DNA from: Sungkyunkwania multivorans
GTDB taxonomy: Bacteria > Bacteroidota > Bacteroidia > Flavobacteriales > Flavobacteriaceae
NCBI RefSeq assembly: GCF_042675645.1
Contig: NZ_JBHTJH010000010.1
Span: 186,001 to 250,000, forward strand
Reading direction: 5' to 3'
DNA: 64,000 bases
How positions within the stretch are numbered: position 1 is the stretch's first letter; each line of letters starts with the position of its first letter. Positions 59,299-64,000 of the stretch are shown here, piece by piece. The notes below the pieces were generated by a model. The model was given only the letters and a program-made list of their open reading frames with translations. It was not told where the DNA came from and searched no databases. The translations under genes were made by a program, and so were the position numbers.

Positions 59299-60558
59299 TT
59301 AAAGCCCAAATACCTCTTTTACCTTTTCGACATAATCCAACTTCTCCCAGGTGAAAAGCTCTACCTTCTTTTCCACACGCCCAGCATTGTTATAGGGTGA
59401 TTCGAATGTCTTGGTGACTATTCGCGGTTCTTTTCCAACATGGCCATAGGCCGCCGTCTCCAGGTATATCGGATTGCGGAGTTTCAATCGTTCCTCGATT
59501 GCGAATGGTCGCATATCAAAAAGCTGGGAGACTTTCTTTGCTATCTCTCCATCGTTCAGGTCCACATTCGCCGTTCCATAGGTATCGATAAAGATCGAAG
59601 TAGGCTCAACAACCCCAATCGCATAACTCACTTGTACCAGAACCTCATCTGCGACACCAGCTGCTACTAGATTCTTAGCAATATGACGTGCTGCATAGGC
59701 CGCGCTCCTATCTACTTTACTCGGATCTTTTCCACTAAAGGCACCGCCGCCGTGCGCTCCTTTTCCTCCATAGGTGTCAACGATGATCTTACGACCGGTC
59801 AATCCTGTATCGCCATGCGGACCACCAATTACAAATTTTCCTGTAGGATTGATGTGGTAGCTGATATTCTCATTGAACAATTTTTGGACATAATCTGGCA
59901 ATTGTGCTACGACCTTTGGTATCAAAATATTGATAATATCTTCTTTGATCTTCGCCAACATTGCCTCTTCGGCATCAAAATCGTCATGCTGGGTAGAGAC
60001 AACGATCGTATCGATGCGCTGGGGCATATTGTCGTCGCTATACTCGATAGTTACCTGCGCCTTTGCATCCGGTCTCAAGTAATCGATCTCCTTTCCTTCG
60101 CGACGAAGATCAGCCAGAACTTGTAGTATTTTATGAGAGATATCCAATGCCAATGGCATGTAGTTATGCGTCTCCTTAGTGGCATAGCCAAACATCATTC
60201 CTTGGTCACCAGCTCCTTGCTCTTCTTTGGTCGCGCGATCAACCCCTTGGTTAATGTCCTGTGATTGTTCGTGAATCAGTGAGATCACCCCACAAGAGTC
60301 ACCACTAAATTTATACTCTCCTTTGGTATACCCGATATTATTGATCACTTCGCGAGCAATATTTTGAACATCCAAATAGGTGTTGCTCTTTACTTCTCCT
60401 GCCAATACTACTTGGCCCGTTGTCACTAAAGTTTCACAAGCCACCTTACTATCTGGGTCAAATGCCAAAAAGTTGTCCAATAATGCGTCACTGATCTGGT
60501 CTGCAACCTTATCTGGATGTCCTTCGCTTACGGATTCGGACGTAAACAAATATGCCAT
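59299..60558 (-). CDS. metK: S-adenosylmethionine synthetase
   Basis: MetK makes SAM, the ligand of the riboswitches in this block, from methionine and ATP. The 419-residue protein shows YLFTSESVSEGHPDKVADQI, the ATP-binding GAGDQGMMFGYA, the phosphate-binding GGGAFSGKDPSKVDRSAAY and RDLVKYD-equivalent regions. It is somewhat longer than the typical 385-395 residues owing to an insertion near 190-215, as in other Bacteroidota. It is monocistronic with a SAM-II-like leader upstream. Confidence 0.97.
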   Translation of the reverse strand: MAYLFTSESVSEGHPDKVADQISDALLDNFLAFDPDSKVACETLVTTGQVVLAGEVKSNTYLDVQNIAREVINNIGYTKGEYKFSGDSCGVISLIHEQSQDINQGVDRATKEEQGAGDQGMMFGYATKETHNYMPLALDISHKILQVLADLRREGKEIDYLRPDAKAQVTIEYSDDNMPQRIDTIVVSTQHDDFDAEEAMLAKIKEDIINILIPKVVAQLPDYVQKLFNENISYHINPTGKFVIGGPHGDTGLTGRKIIVDTYGGKGAHGGGAFSGKDPSKVDRSAAYAARHIAKNLVAAGVADEVLVQVSYAIGVVEPTSIFIDTYGTANVDLNDGEIAKKVSQLFDMRPFAIEERLKLRNPIYLETAAYGHVGKEPRIVTKTFESPYNNAGRVEKKVELFTWEKLDYVEKVKEVFGL

Positions 60559-60644
60559 AGTCTAATTTCTAAATTTTAAGGAGAGATTTGACGATGCGTG
60601 TAAAAAGTGCTTACAGGTCTCGAGTAGAGAAACTGAAATAAATT

Positions 60645-60703
60645 CAGGTAAACTGCTTTAGCATTTTTAATGAGGTTGCAATCAGTCAAATCTTTCCTCA
60701 TGG
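60645..60703 (-). ncRNA. Probable SAM-II riboswitch upstream of metK
   Basis: On the minus strand P1 is ATGAGG (60701-60696) with CCTCAT (60675-60670). Between and after lie GATTTGACTGATTGCAA and TTAAAAATGCTAAAGC, which match the SAM-II consensus (GATTTAAC..ATTGCAA, AATG-GCTAAA). The aptamer begins just after a promoter and lies 87 bases before the metK ATG. The match is from memory of the class; the pseudoknot pairing was not verified in detail. Confidence 0.75.
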
Positions 60704-60715
60704 ATTAATTGCAGG

Positions 60716-60723
60716 CAAATGTA
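60716..60723 (-). promoter_or_regulatory. -7 element of the metK promoter
   Basis: TACATTTG on the minus strand matches TAnnTTTG exactly and lies 13-20 bases before the SAM-II-like aptamer, so transcription would start at about its 5' edge. Confidence 0.65.
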
Positions 60724-60823
60724 TGAAAATGTTTTGTTTTGAAAAATCATTTGGCCGTTTTAAGAATTGCTTTAACAAATGGGCTATAATTATAGTTATC
60801 TTAGGGCCTTTAAAAGAATAAAA

Positions 60824-63800
60824 ATGATCGACAAAATCAAGCTGATGGTGTTGACCTTCATGGCCCCTGGCCTTGTTTTCGCACAAGATAAAAAAGACGA
60901 TGAGACGTGGGATGTCTCCAATCCCTATGAAAACTGGAAAATCAATGAAGTGAGTCTCGATACTAACGAGGGTACTTGGATGAATCTGGATGTGAGCCCG
61001 GATGGGCAGCAGATCACCTTTGACCTTTTGGGTGATATTTATATCATGCCTATTAGCGGAGGAAAGGCCAAAGCGCTTCGAACGGGACTGGCCTTTGAAG
61101 TGCAGCCCAGATTTAGTCCTGACGGCAAAAAGATCTCGTTTACTTCTGATGCTGGCGGAGGCGATAATATTTGGATCATGAATACCGATGGTAGCAACGC
61201 AAGGCAAATTACCAAGGAGAAATCTCAACTGCTGAACAATGCCATTTGGACCCCCGATGGCAACTCGTTGATCGCAAGAAAGCATTTTACTTCACAACGC
61301 TCTGTGGGTGCAGGAGAAATGTGGCAATATCACATTACCGGCGGAAGTGGCCTTAAATTAACCAAACGCAAGAATGACCAGCAAGACGTTAATGAACCAT
61401 CGATCTCCAATGATGGAATGCATCTCTATTATTGTGAGGATATGTATCCAGGCGGTTATTTTCAATATAACAAAGATCCCAACTCGCAGATCTACGTGAT
61501 CAAGCGATATAATTTTGAAAATGGAAAGACCATTACCGTCACTGGCGGTCCTGGAAGCGCTTCTCGACCAACGATCTCTCGCGATGGAAAGAAACTGGCT
61601 TTCATAAAACGAATTCGTACAAAGACCGTGCTTTTTATACATGATCTGCAAACAGGAGAGGAATGGCCAGTATATGACCAACTGAATAAAGATCAAATGG
61701 AGGCTTGGGCGATCTTTGGTACGTATCCCAATATGAGCTGGATGCCCAATAATAAAGAAATTGTTTTTTGGGCGGGAGGAAAAATTCATAAGGTGAACAT
61801 CGAAACTTCCAAAGTTTCAAGCATGCCTTTTAACGTACGTACCAATATTAAAATTGCGGAGACCCATCGCGCCAAGCATAAGGTGGATTCAGATATGTTT
61901 GATGCAAAAGTGATTCGTCATGTAAAGACGTCACCCGATGGAAAGACCATCGTCTTCAGTGCATTGGGCCGTCTTTGGACCAAGAAATTACCCAACGGAA
62001 AACCTAAAAGATTGACCGAAAGCAAAGACTTTGAATTCGAACCAGATTTTTCTCCCGATGGAAAAGAAATCGTTTATGTAACATGGGATGACGAACCACT
62101 GGGAGGCATTTATAAAATTTCCGCAAAAGGTGGAAGTCCAATAAAGCTGACAGCTGAAAAGGGAATCTATCGTTTCCCCTCTTTTTCCACAGATGGGAAA
62201 AGCATCGTATATGGAAAACAACGCGGCAATAGTGACCAAGGGCGTACTTTCACCAAAGAACCTGGTATATACACCATGGATGTCAGCGGAAAAAACATAA
62301 AAAAATTAGCCGAACGTGGCATCAATCCATCTTTTAGTGCTGATGGAAAACGCGTAATTTTTCAAACTGGTGGACAGTTTTTTGGTTCATTGACCAAAGA
62401 ATTGAAGAGCGTCGATCTCAATGGAAAAGACGAACGCACCCATTTCAAATCGAAGTATGCCAATAGCATCGTTCCTTCACCAGATAATAAATGGCTTTTG
62501 TTCTCCAACTTGCACAAGGCCTATGTGACGCCTATGGTTCTTACCGGACAAATCGTGGAATTTGACCCCAAGACGAAGGCATTTCCTGTAACACAAGTGG
62601 CAAAAGATGCAGGTTACAATTTGCATTGGAGCAATAATGGCACAAAACTACATTGGACCTTGGGTGATGACTATTTCAGTAACGACATCCACGAGCGCTT
62701 TACCTATTTAAAGAATTCACCCGACAGTATTCCACCAATGAGTGAAAAAGGCATCAAAGTTGGGCTAAAAGCGATGACCGACAAGCCAGAGGGACGAATT
62801 GCGTTTACCAATGCTAGAATTATCACCATGGAAGGTGACGAAGTGATCCAGAATGGTACGATCCTCATCAATGGAAATAAAATTGAAGCAATTTCGGGAG
62901 ACCCAGCTGGTATGATCATTCCCAAAGGAACAAAGATATATGACGCCACTGGAAAGACGATCATGCCAGGGATTGTCGATGCCCATGCCCATATTGGTGC
63001 GTTTAGGGATGGACTTAACACTAAAAAGCATTGGCAATTATATGCCAATCTCGCTTTTGGAGTTACCACGGCACACGATCCTTCTGCCAATAGCGAAACA
63101 GTATTTGGTCTTTCCGAATTGGTAAAAAGTGGAGAAATGGTAGGCCCAAGAATTTATTCCACAGGTTTTATCCTTTATGGCGCAGATGGCGACTTCAAGG
63201 CGGTCATTAATGATCTGGATGACGCGCGTTCAGCCATTCGAAGAACAAAAGCATTCGGTGCAACTTCTGTAAAGAGCTACAATCAACCGCGAAGAGATCA
63301 GCGGCAGCAGGTGATGCAAGCAGCCAAAGAATTGGGTGTAAATGTAGTTCCAGAGGGCGGGTCTAACTTCTTTCATAATATGACGATGATCATGGACGGA
63401 CATACAGGTGTTGAGCATAATATTCCAGTAGCTCCAGTTTACAAGGATGTTGTGACCCTTTGGAGCAACAGCCAATCTGGCTACACTCCTACCTTGATCG
63501 TCAATTATGGCGGAATGAATGGAGAATATTTTTATTATGAGCGTGACAATGTATGGGAAAACGAAAAACTTTTAAAATATACGCCACGTCATATTGTGGA
63601 TTCGAGAAGTCGCCATCGCACGAAAGTTCCACAAGAAGAATATAAGAATGGTCATATCTTGGTCTCGGAAACCGTCACCAAACTATCGGATGCCGGTGTG
63701 AAGGCCAACTTGGGCGCCCATGGCCAATTGCAAGGTTTGGGAGCCCATTGGGAACTATGGATGCTTAAGGCTGGCGGAATGAGTAACCATGAGGCATTAA

Positions 63801-64000
63801 AGGCCGCAACCATCAATGGTGCCAATTATATAGGCATGGGCGACGAGCTCGGTTCTTTGAAAGTTGGGAAACTCGCGGACTTGATCGTGCTGGATGAGAA
63901 TCCCTTGGAAGACATTGAAAACTCCAATTCGGTAAGGTACACGATGGTCAATGGCCGTTTATATGACACCGAAACCATGAATGAGATCGGCAATGAGACC
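60824..64000 (+). CDS. Secreted PD40 beta-propeller/amidohydrolase protein, 5' part
   Basis: The frame is open from the ATG to the window edge (1,059 codons, stop not reached). A signal peptide ends GLVFAQ. Residues about 45-600 form TolB/PD40 propeller repeats (for example MNLDVSPDGQQITFDLLGD, then repeated SPDGK). From about 640 an amidohydrolase domain follows, with DATGKTIMPGIVDAHAHIGAF (metal-binding HxH), GVTTAHDPS and GHTGVEHN. It probably hydrolyses an external amide, peptide or cyclic compound in the periplasm, with specificity unknown. Such fused proteins are common in Flavobacteriia. No promoter was examined beyond the divergent 265-base spacer with metK. Confidence 0.92.
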   Translation, partial: MIDKIKLMVLTFMAPGLVFAQDKKDDETWDVSNPYENWKINEVSLDTNEGTWMNLDVSPDGQQITFDLLGDIYIMPISGGKAKALRTGLAFEVQPRFSPDGKKISFTSDAGGGDNIWIMNTDGSNARQITKEKSQLLNNAIWTPDGNSLIARKHFTSQRSVGAGEMWQYHITGGSGLKLTKRKNDQQDVNEPSISNDGMHLYYCEDMYPGGYFQYNKDPNSQIYVIKRYNFENGKTITVTGGPGSASRPTISRDGKKLAFIKRIRTKTVLFIHDLQTGEEWPVYDQLNKDQMEAWAIFGTYPNMSWMPNNKEIVFWAGGKIHKVNIETSKVSSMPFNVRTNIKIAETHRAKHKVDSDMFDAKVIRHVKTSPDGKTIVFSALGRLWTKKLPNGKPKRLTESKDFEFEPDFSPDGKEIVYVTWDDEPLGGIYKISAKGGSPIKLTAEKGIYRFPSFSTDGKSIVYGKQRGNSDQGRTFTKEPGIYTMDVSGKNIKKLAERGINPSFSADGKRVIFQTGGQFFGSLTKELKSVDLNGKDERTHFKSKYANSIVPSPDNKWLLFSNLHKAYVTPMVLTGQIVEFDPKTKAFPVTQVAKDAGYNLHWSNNGTKLHWTLGDDYFSNDIHERFTYLKNSPDSIPPMSEKGIKVGLKAMTDKPEGRIAFTNARIITMEGDEVIQNGTILINGNKIEAISGDPAGMIIPKGTKIYDATGKTIMPGIVDAHAHIGAFRDGLNTKKHWQLYANLAFGVTTAHDPSANSETVFGLSELVKSGEMVGPRIYSTGFILYGADGDFKAVINDLDDARSAIRRTKAFGATSVKSYNQPRRDQRQQVMQAAKELGVNVVPEGGSNFFHNMTMIMDGHTGVEHNIPVAPVYKDVVTLWSNSQSGYTPTLIVNYGGMNGEYFYYERDNVWENEKLLKYTPRHIVDSRSRHRTKVPQEEYKNGHILVSETVTKLSDAGVKANLGAHGQLQGLGAHWELWMLKAGGMSNHEALKAATINGANYIGMGDELGSLKVGKLADLIVLDENPLEDIENSNSVRYTMVNGRLYDTETMNEIGNET

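Overview
The window looks like a chromosomal segment of a marine-type member of the Flavobacteriaceae (Bacteroidota). Supporting signs are promoters of the TAnnTTTG type (several with TTTG exactly 19 nt upstream), A/T-rich start regions without Shine-Dalgarno sequences, exported proteins whose signal peptides end in FAQ/SQ, a gliding-motility ATPase (GldA), MetH split into two genes, a DAHP synthase/chorismate mutase fusion, and several families typical of the group. Gene order is dense and no rRNA, tRNA, CRISPR array, prophage or insertion sequence was recognised.

Layout: 1-5.3 kb carries the 3' part of gcvP, a cupin, a slipin, a secreted protein and a FabH-like ketosynthase. 5.4-9.1 kb is a propeller-type sensor kinase with a LytTR response regulator. 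9.1-16 kb holds a PafA-like phosphatase, an MlaE/MlaF-type lipid ABC pair, a DUF389 membrane protein, mannose-1-phosphate guanylyltransferase and a SprT-like metalloprotein. 16-18.3 kb is a divergent locus of exported unknowns around a DUF4349 lipoprotein. 18.4-22.3 kb is an A/T-rich accessory stretch of unknown genes ending in a ParD/ParE module. 22.4-34.2 kb has queA, two large exported unknowns, aroA, a MazG-like hydrolase, two DUF3857 proteins, dtd and rsgA. 34.3-35.9 kb is three tandem copies of a gene for a 55-residue membrane protein, each with its own upstream control region and terminator.

35.9-40.1 kb is an aromatic amino acid operon on the minus strand (pheA, aminotransferase, tyrA, DAHP synthase/chorismate mutase). 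It is preceded by an unannotated 31-codon leader peptide with the run FYFFFYYF and a hairpin followed by eight T, which is the layout of a ribosome-mediated attenuator. 40.2-43 kb has gldA, a DUF2807 lipoprotein and a PagL-like outer membrane protein.

43-60.6 kb is a methionine and sulfur-assimilation block on the minus strand: metF, split metH with a four-helix-bundle gene between the halves, an NADPH-dependent flavoprotein reductase, siroheme genes, sulfite reductase, metZ-like, OsmC, homoserine dehydrogenase, metX, metY and metK. It is controlled by two SAM-I riboswitches (before metH and metY) and a probable SAM-II riboswitch (before metK), so sulfide production, homoserine supply, methionine synthesis and SAM synthesis all sit near SAM-sensing RNAs. 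The window ends inside a large secreted beta-propeller/amidohydrolase protein.

The observations most worth following are the aromatic leader peptide attenuator, and the triplicated small-protein cassette whose upstream regions each carry three TGTTGT-type direct repeats spaced exactly 21 bp, the geometry used by LytTR-family DNA-binding proteins.
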